From NCBI GenBank assembly GCA_937873035.1, contig CALMVA010000039.1, forward strand, positions 1 to 64,000: a stretch of 64,000 bases of DNA. The letters run 5' to 3'. The notes below the pieces were generated by a model. The model worked only from the letters and a program-made list of their open reading frames with translations. It was not told the origin of the DNA and did not search any database. A program made the position numbers and the translations under genes. This document shows positions 26,314-35,302 of this stretch, piece by piece. This DNA is from an uncultured Sphingomonadaceae bacterium. Lineage in GTDB: Bacteria > Pseudomonadota > Alphaproteobacteria > Sphingomonadales > Sphingomonadaceae. Position 1 is the first letter of the stretch, and each line of letters starts with the position of its first letter.

Positions 26314-27900
26314 ATGGCCAAGCAATTCAACCTTGCCGACCTGTTTGAGACCGTCGCCGCGACGGTGCCAGACAGGATCGCCATTCGGGCTGACAGTGCG
26401 ACGCTGACCTACGCCGAACTCAATGACCGTGCCGAGCGGCTGGCCGCAGGCCTTGCCGCGCACGGCGTGGGGCGTGGCGACACCGTGGCTCTCTATCTCA
26501 TGAACTCGCCCGCTTATCTGGAAGGGTTCATCGCCGCCACCAAGATCGGCGCGGTGCCGTATAACGTGAACTACCGATACCGGGCCGAGGAGTTGCGCTA
26601 CCTCTTTGCCAATGCCGAAAGTGCGGCGATCATCCACGGCGCCGAATTTTCGGACATCATGCGCGAAGTCCGCCCCGATGTGCCGACACTCAAGCTGAGC
26701 GTTGCCGTTGATGACCAGTCGGGCACTGACACAAGCGGCTCGCTCAACTACGCAGACCTGCTCAAGACCGAACCGGCAGGCCCTTATGAACGCGATGAGG
26801 ATGACATCCTCCTCACCTATACGGGCGGCACCACGGGGATGCCCAAGGGCGTCATGTGGCCGCACCGCGCCTTCCTGTTCGCCTGTGCGGGCGGCGCAGG
26901 TTACTTCAATCCGGCAGGGCCGGTCGTCGTGCCCGAAGACATCGCCGACCGCGCCGCCAATGGCTATCCACTCAAGATGATGCCGCTTGCGCCGCTGATG
27001 CACGCCGCAGCCGTCTGGGCAACATGGTCCGGGCTTCTGAACGGCCTCACGATCATTCTTGACGAGAGCAAGAGCTTTAACCCTGAACACGTGTTCGATC
27101 TGGTCGAGCGCGAGGGCGCAAACCTCGTCCAGTTCGTGGGCGACGCCATGGCAATCCCGCTGCGCGATGCGCTCAAGGCCAATCCGGGTCGCTGGAACCT
27201 CCAGACGGTCGTCAATCTGGGCTCAGGTGGTGCCGTCTTTTCGCAACACGTGAAAGATGATCTCAAGGCGCTTGTTCCCACGGCCAGCATCACCGATGGC
27301 ATGGGCACGTCTGAAACCGGCATTTCCGGCATGGCAGAGCCAAGCCCTGAAGGTGTCATGCGGCTTCCCTCCTCAGACAGCCAACAGGTCATCGTCGATG
27401 ATCGCTTTGCAGAAGTGGGCGAAACCGGCTTCATCGCGCGCAATGGCAATACGCCGGTCGGCTATTTTGGCGATCCGGTAAAAACTGCCGAAACCTTCAA
27501 GACCATCGACGGCAAGCTCTGGGCCATCAGCGGCGACGCCGGGCGGCTCGATGCCGATGGCAAGATCACCATGTTCGGGCGCGGATCGACCTGCATCAAC
27601 ACCGGCGGCGAAAAGGTATTCCCCGAAGAGGTGGAAGAGGCCCTGCGCGCGCACCCTGCCATTCTCGACGCGGTTGTTGCCGGACAAAAGGATGATCGCT
27701 GGGGTGAACGCGTGATCGGAATCGTTTCGCCGCGCGCCGGGCAGAAACGCCCGGACGACGCCACGCTCAAGCTGTTCCTGACCGAACGACTGGCGGGCTA
27801 TAAAGTGCCCAAGGCCGTTTTGTGGGTTGATAGCGTCAAGCGTTCTCCGGCAGGCAAGCAGGATTATCGCTGGGCAAAGGAAGTGGCGGCTGAGGCATGA
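26314..27900 (+). CDS. Acyl-CoA synthetase (AMP-binding, ANL superfamily)
   Basis: 528 residues. The P-loop-like signature TGGTTGMPKG is at about 170-179, the A5 region (GMGTSETG) near 330, the hinge GRGSTCINTGGEKVFPEEVE near 422, and the catalytic Lys in SPAGKQDYRW near residue 515. The enzyme would activate a carboxylic acid with ATP and CoA. The group matches FadD-type ligases found in steroid side-chain or ring-acid degradation, but acid specificity cannot be read. It overlaps the next ligase by 4 bp. Confidence 0.92.
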   Translation: MAKQFNLADLFETVAATVPDRIAIRADSATLTYAELNDRAERLAAGLAAHGVGRGDTVALYLMNSPAYLEGFIAATKIGAVPYNVNYRYRAEELRYLFANAESAAIIHGAEFSDIMREVRPDVPTLKLSVAVDDQSGTDTSGSLNYADLLKTEPAGPYERDEDDILLTYTGGTTGMPKGVMWPHRAFLFACAGGAGYFNPAGPVVVPEDIADRAANGYPLKMMPLAPLMHAAAVWATWSGLLNGLTIILDESKSFNPEHVFDLVEREGANLVQFVGDAMAIPLRDALKANPGRWNLQTVVNLGSGGAVFSQHVKDDLKALVPTASITDGMGTSETGISGMAEPSPEGVMRLPSSDSQQVIVDDRFAEVGETGFIARNGNTPVGYFGDPVKTAETFKTIDGKLWAISGDAGRLDADGKITMFGRGSTCINTGGEKVFPEEVEEALRAHPAILDAVVAGQKDDRWGERVIGIVSPRAGQKRPDDATLKLFLTERLAGYKVPKAVLWVDSVKRSPAGKQDYRWAKEVAAEA

Positions 27901-29549
27901 GTGACGTTGACCCCGTATTCGCACAAATCACTGGCCCCGGCTCTCCCTTTGAGCTTGGCGAGCGCGATGGACTGCGCCAGTTTGTTGCAGCGCCTGCCGA
28001 TCTCAACGCGCTGATTGAGGCCGCACGCCGCCATGGCGACAAGACCTTCATCGTTGAAGGCGAGCGTCGCCTGACCTTTGAACAGCTCTTCCAGTGGCGT
28101 GACCGGCTGGTGCCGCTGCTTGGCATCAAGCGTGGTGATCGCGTCGCCATTTGTATGCGTAACCGCACCGAGTGGATCGTCGCCTTTCTGGCAGCAGTCA
28201 AGGCGGGCGGCGTCGCCGCCCTGCTCAACTCGCGCGGATCACCCGCTGAGCTTGTCGCGATGATTGATGAAGTCACGCCCGCCATCGTGCTTGCGGATGG
28301 CGAGCGCGCCAAACTGATCCGCGAAGGCGGCTATCAGGGGCGTATGTTTGACCTCACCAACCCGGTTGAGGAAACCGAGCTGGCAAAGCTGGTGCCCACG
28401 GGGCACAGTGCAGACACGACACTCGCCAAGCCTGAAGATCCGGTGTCCATCCTCTTCACATCAGGCACTACGGGCCGCGTGAAGGGGGCCGTTCTTACCC
28501 ATCGCAGCCTAACCACCGGCCTGCTCTCGATGCAGCTTTCAGGCGTGATGGTGCTTCACCACATGGCCGCAAAATATAATATGACGCCAGAGGCGCTCAT
28601 GGCCGCCTCGCCGCAACAGGCGGTGCTGCTTGTCTATCCGCTGTTCCATATTTCAGGGCTTGGCTCGGCTTTCCTCTCCCCGCTGTTCGCCGGTTCCAAG
28701 ATCGTCATCATGCGCCGCTGGGATGCGGAAGAGGCGATCAAGCTCATCCGTGACGAAAAGATCACCATGTTCACCGGCGTTCCCACCATGTTGTGGGACG
28801 TGCTGCACAAGGCGCAGCTCAATGATGCAGACCTTTCGGGCCTGCGCAACATCGCCAGTGGCGGTCAGGCGCTGCCGGTCAATCTGCTGGAAGAAATCCG
28901 CGCGCACTGCCCACAGGCGGCGATGGGAACGGGCTATGGCATGACCGAATGTTCGGGAGCCATCGCGCAGGCGGTTGGGGATGATTTCACCCGCCAGCCG
29001 TCTTCTGCCGGGCGCGTGCTCCCGCTGGTCGATGTTCGCATCGAAGCCCCCGATGGCAGCATATTGCCGCGTGGCGAAGCAGGTGAAATCGTCGTGCGCG
29101 GCGCGCAGATCATGGCGGGCTATTGGAACCGCCCCGAAGATACCGCCGCCGTCCTCTCGGCGGACGGCTGGCTGAAGACGGGCGATGTCGGTTATGTCGA
29201 TGAAGAGAATTACGTCTTCATCGTCGACCGCAAGAAAGACATGGTCATTTCGGGCGGCGAGAACATCTTTTGCGCCGAGGTTGAGCGCGTGATGGGCGAG
29301 ATGCCGGGCATTGCCGAATGTGCCGCCTTCGGCATTCCCGATGAGCGACTGGGCGAGTTGCTTGTCGCTGTCGTCGTCGGCAAGGGGCTGTCGGCAGACG
29401 TCATCAAACACGAGATTGGCGAACAACTGGCACGCTACAAAGCGCCGGGTCACGTGGCCTTTTCGCCCGAACCACTGCCACGCAACGCCATTGGCAAGAT
29501 CGACAAGATCAAACTCAAGGCCATGTGGCCTGACCTTATCGGAGACTGA
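27897..29549 (+). CDS. Acyl-CoA synthetase (AMP-binding, ANL superfamily)
   Basis: 550 residues, starting with ATGA overlap to the first ligase. TSGTTGRVKG lies near 188-197, GYGMTECSG near residue 345, the hinge with DRKKDMVISGGENIF near 443, and the C-terminal Lys in PRNAIGKIDK near 537. It is clearly different in sequence from its neighbour, so the two may act on different acids or the pair is not a recent duplication. A few residues before the amidohydrolase ATG, 4 nt separate the genes. Confidence 0.92.
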   Translation: MSDVDPVFAQITGPGSPFELGERDGLRQFVAAPADLNALIEAARRHGDKTFIVEGERRLTFEQLFQWRDRLVPLLGIKRGDRVAICMRNRTEWIVAFLAAVKAGGVAALLNSRGSPAELVAMIDEVTPAIVLADGERAKLIREGGYQGRMFDLTNPVEETELAKLVPTGHSADTTLAKPEDPVSILFTSGTTGRVKGAVLTHRSLTTGLLSMQLSGVMVLHHMAAKYNMTPEALMAASPQQAVLLVYPLFHISGLGSAFLSPLFAGSKIVIMRRWDAEEAIKLIRDEKITMFTGVPTMLWDVLHKAQLNDADLSGLRNIASGGQALPVNLLEEIRAHCPQAAMGTGYGMTECSGAIAQAVGDDFTRQPSSAGRVLPLVDVRIEAPDGSILPRGEAGEIVVRGAQIMAGYWNRPEDTAAVLSADGWLKTGDVGYVDEENYVFIVDRKKDMVISGGENIFCAEVERVMGEMPGIAECAAFGIPDERLGELLVAVVVGKGLSADVIKHEIGEQLARYKAPGHVAFSPEPLPRNAIGKIDKIKLKAMWPDLIGD

Positions 29550-29553
29550 CATT

Positions 29554-30420
29554 ATGGGTATGCCCAACGACATCAAGATCATAGATTGTATGCTCGGTAT
29601 CCCCGAAGCCGAAGACCGGTCAGACTGGTTCACGGCCTTCCGTCCGCTCATCAAGGACGCGCAGACGCTCCAGCAATTCTCGATGCCCGCACAATATATG
29701 TTCAAGGATGTGCCGCAAACCGGCCATGCCGACGATTATGTGAAGTGGACCGTCGAGCAGATGGACAAGCACAATATCGACCGGGCTCTTGTCGGCTGGA
29801 ATGACAACACCACCTCGCGCCGCGCGAAGGAACTTTACGGCGATCGCTTCATCTTCGATCTGCCGATCGACCCCAACAAGGGCATGGAGGAAGTGCGCCG
29901 CATCAAGCGCATCCACGCCGAAGTCGGCCTTTCGGCTGTGTCATGCTTCCCGTCGGGCACACTTCCGCAAGTGGCGATCAACCACAAATATATGTTCCCG
30001 ATCTACGCCGCCTGTGTGGAGCTGAACATCCCAATCCTGCTCAATGTTGGCATCCCCGGCCCGCGCATCCCAATGGAAACGCAAAAGGTGGAGCATCTTG
30101 ACGAAGTTTGCTGGTTCTTCCCCGATCTCAAGATCGTGATGCGTCACGGTGCCGAGCCGTGGGAGGCGCTTGCCGTCAAGCTGATGCTCAAATGGCCAAA
30201 TCTTTATTATTCGACCAGCGCCTTCGCCCCTAAGCACTACCCCAAGGCGATCATCGATTATGCCAACACGCGCGGTGCCGACAAGATCATCTACGCGGGC
30301 TATTTTCCGATGGGATTGAGCCTTGATCGCATCATGAGCGATATGCAGAATGTGCCTTTCAAGGATGAGGTCTGGCCGAAGTTCCTGCGCGAAAACGCAA
30401 TCAAGGTCTTCGGGCTCTAG
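29554..30420 (+). CDS. Amidohydrolase-2 family protein lacking usual metal ligands
   Basis: 288 residues from ATG 29554; a longer frame overlaps the ligase and is rejected. The fold is that of Amidohydro_2 (ACMSD-like): a start of IIDCMLGIP, VVSCFP-like strands, NVGIPGPRIPM, and the end IIYAGYFPMG. In metal-dependent members these positions read D-x-H-x-H and G-S-D-Y-P. Here the two histidines are replaced by M and G, and the Asp by Y. A His survives in MRHGAEPW. It could be a metal-free hydratase or lyase, or inactive. The gene ends in a possible terminator. Confidence 0.8.
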   Translation: MGMPNDIKIIDCMLGIPEAEDRSDWFTAFRPLIKDAQTLQQFSMPAQYMFKDVPQTGHADDYVKWTVEQMDKHNIDRALVGWNDNTTSRRAKELYGDRFIFDLPIDPNKGMEEVRRIKRIHAEVGLSAVSCFPSGTLPQVAINHKYMFPIYAACVELNIPILLNVGIPGPRIPMETQKVEHLDEVCWFFPDLKIVMRHGAEPWEALAVKLMLKWPNLYYSTSAFAPKHYPKAIIDYANTRGADKIIYAGYFPMGLSLDRIMSDMQNVPFKDEVWPKFLRENAIKVFGL

Positions 30421-30439
30421 AGCGCCCCATTTTTTTTCG
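30411..30439 (+). terminator. Possible rho-independent terminator after the amidohydrolase
   Basis: The end of the gene forms an imperfect hairpin (GGGC...GCCC around the TAG stop), followed by CAT and a run of eight T. The stem is short and imperfect, so this is tentative. A second inverted repeat, GGGAGC...GCTCCC, follows at about 30440-30460 without a T-run. Confidence 0.35.
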
Positions 30440-30547
30440 GGAGCCGGGAAGTCTGCTCCCTTCGCAACAACAACCAGTCAGTCGAGACAACCCCACTGAC
30501 CGGACGATCTCTCCCACCGGAGAGGCAATTGATGAGGAGACATAATC

Positions 30548-31684
30548 ATGTCTGATGCTGACCACCGCCCGGCGGGCGATGCCCGCACCGCCCCCGTCGC
30601 CGTCTGGCAGATTCTTGAAAAGATGCGTGGGCAGGAACTGATCGACTGGCGCATGGCCGAAGTGAAAAACCGCGCTTCGATCGAAGAACGCAAGCTCGAC
30701 ATCGGCTTTCCGTTCGGCTGGTATCCGGTTCTGCTGACCAAGGATCTCGCGGTCGGCGAAGTGAAGCCGCTGCGCTATTTCTCGACCGATCTGGCCATCT
30801 GGCGCGGCGAAGACGGGCAAGTCCGTATGATCGATGCCTATTGCAAGCATCTTGGCGCACATATGGGCCATGGCGGCAAGGTGCACGGCAATCTGCTCGA
30901 ATGTCCGTTCCACGCATGGCGCTATGACGGCGAAGAAGGCGTGGTGAAGGACATTCCTTACGCCAAGGCGATTCCGCCGCAGGTGAAGCGCAAGTGCACC
31001 CGCACCTGGCACGTGACCGAAGCCAATCGCTGGGTGTGGATGTGGTATCACCCCGATCCCAACGTCGCACCGCTGTTCGACGTTGTGCATCTGCCCGAAT
31101 GTTCGGACCCCGATTGGACCGATTTTGATGTCTTTGAATGGAACGTCTATGGCTCCATCCAGAACATGGCGGAAAACGGCGTCGATGTGGCGCACTTCAA
31201 ATATATCCACGGCACGGCGAATGTTCCGCTTGGCGAACTGCGCTGGGGTGAGTGGGGCCGTGGCGCGGACGTGAAGGCCAAGATGGGCACGCCCTGGGGC
31301 GAGGTCGATGGTCAGATCAGCTACGACACCATGGGGCCGGGCCAGAGCTGGACGCGCTTTACCGGTATTTCGGAAACGCTGCTGGTCGCCTGCATCATTC
31401 CGGTAGAACTCGATCATTGCCACACGCGCTTCTGCTTCACCCAGCCCAAGGCGCAGGCCGAAGGCGAGCGCGCTGGCGTCGCCAAGGCGATCATCCGCGA
31501 CATCTGCAAGCAATATGACCAGGACAAGGTGGTGTGGGACCGCCAGAAATATGAGGCCAACCCCATCATCTGCGATGGTGACGGCCCCATTCCGCAGTTC
31601 CGCAAATTCTACGCACGCTATTATGCCAAGCCTGAGGGCGCGCCGGAGGGCGACAACATCCGCCCGCTGCGCGCCGCCGGCTAG
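30548..31684 (+). CDS. Rieske [2Fe-2S] oxygenase, KshA-like, type A
   Basis: 378 residues with ATG after GAGGAG. Rieske ligands C99-x-H101 and C119-x2-H122 (CPFH) and the mononuclear-iron set D213, H216 and H221 in NGVDVAHFKYIHG. Length and layout match KshA-like ring hydroxylases, which oxidise alicyclic rings with electrons from a reductase. No reductase or ferredoxin gene is in this window. It is about 65-75% alike by eye to the gene at 61356-62486. A strong terminator follows. Steroid 9-hydroxylation is one possibility, not shown. Confidence 0.9.
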   Translation: MSDADHRPAGDARTAPVAVWQILEKMRGQELIDWRMAEVKNRASIEERKLDIGFPFGWYPVLLTKDLAVGEVKPLRYFSTDLAIWRGEDGQVRMIDAYCKHLGAHMGHGGKVHGNLLECPFHAWRYDGEEGVVKDIPYAKAIPPQVKRKCTRTWHVTEANRWVWMWYHPDPNVAPLFDVVHLPECSDPDWTDFDVFEWNVYGSIQNMAENGVDVAHFKYIHGTANVPLGELRWGEWGRGADVKAKMGTPWGEVDGQISYDTMGPGQSWTRFTGISETLLVACIIPVELDHCHTRFCFTQPKAQAEGERAGVAKAIIRDICKQYDQDKVVWDRQKYEANPIICDGDGPIPQFRKFYARYYAKPEGAPEGDNIRPLRAAG

Positions 31685-31695
31685 GATAGGCATCA

Positions 31696-31725
31696 GGGGC
31701 CGCTCTTCGGATCGGCCCCTTTTTT
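31696..31725 (+). terminator. Rho-independent terminator after the Rieske gene
   Basis: Perfect 7-bp stem GGGGCCG/CGGCCCC (31696-31702 and 31713-31719) with a 10-nt loop, followed by six T. It separates the upstream operon from the amidase gene. Confidence 0.9.
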
Positions 31726-31748
31726 GCAGGGACAATCAGGTGACACAA

Positions 31749-33254
31749 ATGATGGACCGGCGCGACGCGCTGAAGGCTGGTGCGGCGCTGGCGCTCGCCA
31801 GCCCGGCCATGGCAAGGGAGACGCGCATGGCAGATGATCTGCTCGACGGACATGATGCCTTGGGCCTCGCAGCTCTCGTCAAGGCGCGCAAAGCCTCCCC
31901 CACCGAATTGCTCGAAGCCGCCATTGCGCGCGCCGAGGCGTTGAACCCGCGCTTCAACTTCATGGCGCAGCGTCATTATGACCATGCCCGCGCGGCGATT
32001 GCCAAGGGGCTTCCCCAAGGCCCCTTCACGGGCGTTCCGTGGCTGCTCAAGGATCTCAACACCTATATATCGGGCGAAGTGACCGAAGGCGGCAGCCGCT
32101 TTTACAAGGGCGCTCGCGCGACGGTAACATCAGAGCTTGTGACGCGTATCGAGCGCGCCGGGTTTGTCATATTCGGCAAAACGACTTCACCCGAATTCGG
32201 CCTGACGGGCACGACCGAGAACAAGCTGACCGGCGACACGCGCAACCCGTGGAATACAGCGCATATCGCGGGCGGATCATCGGGCGGCGCGGCCGCAGCT
32301 GTCGCAGCGGGTGTGCTGCCAGCCGCACACGCGACCGATGGGGGCGGATCAATCCGTATCCCCGCCTCGTGCTGCGGCCTGTTCGGCATGAAGCCAAGCC
32401 GGGGCCGCATCCCTATGGGGCCGACGCGCACCGAAGGCTGGGGCGGCCTTTCCTGCCACCATGCTGTCAGCCACAGTGTGCGCGATTCCGCCGCGATCAT
32501 GGATGTGACGCACGGCGTTGAGCCCGGCTCACGCTACGCAGCTCCCACGCCCGATGGCAGCTTCCTCTCCCAAGTAACGAAGAAGCCCGGAAAATTGCGG
32601 ATCGCGCTGATGCTGAAGCCGCATTCCGGCGCGCCGGTCGATGCTGACGTGCAGGCCGCCGTCATCGCCGCCGCGCGCCTGTGCGAGCAGCTTGGCCATC
32701 ATGTCGAAGAAACCGCGCCCAAAGTGGATGCCGCCGCTGTCGGGCAGGCCTCGTTCGTGCTCATCGCCTCATCGGTCGCCGCCGACATTGAGGATCGCGC
32801 CAAAGCAACAGGCCTTGTCCCCGGCCCCGATGTGCTGGAGCCGATCACGCTCGCCTTTCTCGGCTATGGCCGCACGACCACGGGCATGGACTTTGCGCGC
32901 GCCAACAACGCGCTCCAGGCCGCCGCCGTCTCGGTCGGGCAGTTCATGCAGGATTACGATGTCATCCTGTCGCCAACGCTCGCGGCACCCCCGCTTGAAC
33001 TTGGACGCATCAACCTGACGCCCGATTGTGATTTCCGCACATGGGGCGAGCGCGCCTCCATGTTCTCGCCCTTCACGCAAATTGCCAACATGACCGGGCA
33101 ACCAGCCATGTCCATGCCGCTCGGTATGTCTTCAGGCGGACTTCCCATCGGCGTCATGTTCACGGGCCGCTATGGCGAGGAAGCCCTGCTCTACCGCCTT
33201 GCCGGGCAGCTTGAAGGAGCCGCACCCTGGGCAGGCCGCAAGCCAAAGATCTGA
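31749..33254 (+). CDS. Amidase signature family hydrolase, twin-arginine exported
   Basis: 501 residues from ATG 31749; ATG 31752 and GTG 31740 are alternatives. The N-terminus MMDRRDALKAGAALALASPAMA has the RR motif followed by a hydrophobic stretch and A-x-A, as in Tat signals, so it should be periplasmic. Amidase features are a Lys in WLLKDLN, a Ser-rich GGSSGGAAAAVAAG and DGGGSIRIPAS, giving the Ser-cisSer-Lys triad. It hydrolyses an amide; the substrate is unknown. It follows the terminator and is followed by an exported amidohydrolase. Confidence 0.85.
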   Translation: MMDRRDALKAGAALALASPAMARETRMADDLLDGHDALGLAALVKARKASPTELLEAAIARAEALNPRFNFMAQRHYDHARAAIAKGLPQGPFTGVPWLLKDLNTYISGEVTEGGSRFYKGARATVTSELVTRIERAGFVIFGKTTSPEFGLTGTTENKLTGDTRNPWNTAHIAGGSSGGAAAAVAAGVLPAAHATDGGGSIRIPASCCGLFGMKPSRGRIPMGPTRTEGWGGLSCHHAVSHSVRDSAAIMDVTHGVEPGSRYAAPTPDGSFLSQVTKKPGKLRIALMLKPHSGAPVDADVQAAVIAAARLCEQLGHHVEETAPKVDAAAVGQASFVLIASSVAADIEDRAKATGLVPGPDVLEPITLAFLGYGRTTTGMDFARANNALQAAAVSVGQFMQDYDVILSPTLAAPPLELGRINLTPDCDFRTWGERASMFSPFTQIANMTGQPAMSMPLGMSSGGLPIGVMFTGRYGEEALLYRLAGQLEGAAPWAGRKPKI

Positions 33255-33316
33255 AGGGCTGGACAGCCGCTGCAAGAGGCCGCACCAAGCCATCATAAAA
33301 GTCTATGGGAGAGAAT

Positions 33317-34999
33317 ATGAAGCGCCTCACGATCTTGCTCGCCTGCGCGGCGAACAGTACCCATGCAGCCCCGCAACAGACTATAACCACCGTGTGGCGC
33401 GGCGGGCCGATCATTACCGTGGCGGGTGACACGCCCGAACTGACAGAGGCGCTGGCGGTGCGCGATGGCCGCATCATCGCGGTCGGCACGCTTGACGCCG
33501 TGCGCAAGGCTGCCGGGCGCAAGGCAGCGACAATCGACCTCAAGGGCCGCACGCTGCTGCCCGGCTTCATCGATGCGCATGGCCATGTCAGTTCAGTCGG
33601 GCAGGCAGCCGCTCTCGCTCAACTTGCCCCGCCGCCCGTTGGCAAGATCAACTCTATCGCTGCCCTGCAAGAGGCGCTCCGCATCTATACGCCGCCTGCG
33701 GGAGTTCCGATCATCATCGGCAGCGGCTATGATGATTCCCAGCTCGCCGAAAAGCGCCACCCGACGCGGCACGATCTTGACGCCGTCTATCCTGACAAGC
33801 CCGTGCTGATCGCCCATGCGAGCGGCCATTTTGCAGTGATGAACTCGGCCATGCTCAAACTGGCGGGCATCGGGCCAGACACGCCCAATCCGCAAGGCGG
33901 GGTCATCCGCCGCGAGGCCGATGGCAAGACGCCCGATGGTGTGCTTGAAGAAACCGCCTTCTTCACGGCAGCCGCGCGGATCATCCCGCCCTCGCTTGAG
34001 GGCGGCGTGGCGTCGCTTGTGGCGGGCGAAAAGATATATGCCTCAAACGGCATCACCACCGCGCAGGATGGGCGCGTGATGCCAGAAAACTGGCCCGCGC
34101 TTGCTGAAGCCGCCAAGCGCGGCGCGTTGCCTATTGATACCGTGGCGCTCATCTCGTTCGAGCGCGACTGGCCTGCCGATGTCCGCGCGCAAATCGGCAA
34201 GGGCTATGCAGGCCGGATGCGGATCGGCGGCATCAAGCTGACCATTGATGGAAGCCCGCAGGGCCGCACGGCATGGCTGCATGATCCCGTGCCCGTGCCC
34301 CCGCCCGGAAAGGACGCCTCTTACAGCGGCTACCCCGCCATTGATCTCAAGCTCTTCAATGCAAAGCTTGCCGAAGCAGCGACCAACAACTGGCAGGTCT
34401 TCGTTCATGTGAATGGTGACGAAGCGATGCAGTCGCTGATCGATGGCGTGCGCGCCACCGGTCTTGCGGGCAAGCGCACCATCGCCATCCACAGTCAGGT
34501 CGTCCGCCACGAGCAGCTGGCCGAAATGAAGGCGCTCGACATCCAGCCGAGCTTCTTTGCCAACCACACTTATTATTGGGGAGACTGGCACCGGGAGGTG
34601 GCGCTTGGGCCCAAACGTGCGGATTTCATCTCGCCACAGGCGACAGCATGGTCACTTGGCCTGCGCCCGACCGCGCACAATGACTCGCCGGTCGTCCCGC
34701 CCGACATGATGCGCCTGCTCTGGTCGTCGGTGAACAGGCGGACGCAATCGGGCGACATTTTGGGGCCGCTTGAGCGGATTTCACCCTATCGCGCGCTCCA
34801 GCAGGTGACGATCAACGCCGCGTGGCAAATCCACGAGGACGCCGACAAGGGCAGCCTTGCTGTCGGCAAGCGCGCCGACCTTGTTGTGCTGAACGACAAC
34901 CCGCTGACCATCGCGCCGGAAAAGATCGCCGACATCAAGGTCGTCGCAACAATCAAGGACGGAAAGACCATATACGGCACCGTCGCACAAGGAGAATGA
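33317..34999 (+). CDS. YtcJ-like amidohydrolase (Amidohydro_3), exported
   Basis: 560 residues from ATG 33317, which has GGGAG 5 nt upstream; ATG 33305 is weaker. A short signal peptide (MKRLTILLACAANSTHA) is followed by the Amidohydro_3 fold: DLKGRTLLPGFIDAHGHV with the H-x-H metal pair near residues 90-92, GGIKLTIDGSPQGRTAW near 305, VFVHVNGDEA near 360, and HNDSPV near 455. It would hydrolyse an amide or ester-like bond using zinc in the periplasm. It continues the amidase transcript. Confidence 0.85.
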   Translation: MKRLTILLACAANSTHAAPQQTITTVWRGGPIITVAGDTPELTEALAVRDGRIIAVGTLDAVRKAAGRKAATIDLKGRTLLPGFIDAHGHVSSVGQAAALAQLAPPPVGKINSIAALQEALRIYTPPAGVPIIIGSGYDDSQLAEKRHPTRHDLDAVYPDKPVLIAHASGHFAVMNSAMLKLAGIGPDTPNPQGGVIRREADGKTPDGVLEETAFFTAAARIIPPSLEGGVASLVAGEKIYASNGITTAQDGRVMPENWPALAEAAKRGALPIDTVALISFERDWPADVRAQIGKGYAGRMRIGGIKLTIDGSPQGRTAWLHDPVPVPPPGKDASYSGYPAIDLKLFNAKLAEAATNNWQVFVHVNGDEAMQSLIDGVRATGLAGKRTIAIHSQVVRHEQLAEMKALDIQPSFFANHTYYWGDWHREVALGPKRADFISPQATAWSLGLRPTAHNDSPVVPPDMMRLLWSSVNRRTQSGDILGPLERISPYRALQQVTINAAWQIHEDADKGSLAVGKRADLVVLNDNPLTIAPEKIADIKVVATIKDGKTIYGTVAQGE

Positions 35000-35002
35000 A
35001 GG

Positions 35003-35299
35003 ATGCTTGAAACCTTGGCCCCGTGGGCGGGCCTGCTGGGACTGATCGGCTTTGCCGGGCTCGCCGGCTTGCGCAACCCGCCTGAAAAGACGCGCGCGGG
35101 TGCGGGCATCCGCTTGCTCGGCATATTGGGCCTTGCCGGCCTGTCCGGCATCTGGATTCCGGGCGCTGGTGCGATGGGAGCCGCAGGTGCACTTGGCCTG
35201 TGGAACCACCAAAGCCCCAGACTCGCGCTGTGGGGCAAGCTTGGCTGGCTGTGGCTGGCGGGGATCCCTTTCCTGATCCCCGCGCTGTTACCTGCCTGA
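35003..35299 (+). CDS. Small hydrophobic membrane protein, function unknown
   Basis: 98 residues, ATG 3 nt after the amidohydrolase stop. Three hydrophobic stretches (about 8-25, 36-55 and 72-96) and many glycines suggest a small polytopic inner-membrane protein. I recognise no family. Tight spacing implies cotranscription. It ends 3 bp from the converging TonB receptor gene. Confidence 0.6.
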   Translation: MLETLAPWAGLLGLIGFAGLAGLRNPPEKTRAGAGIRLLGILGLAGLSGIWIPGAGAMGAAGALGLWNHQSPRLALWGKLGWLWLAGIPFLIPALLPA

Positions 35300-35302
35300 G
35301 AC

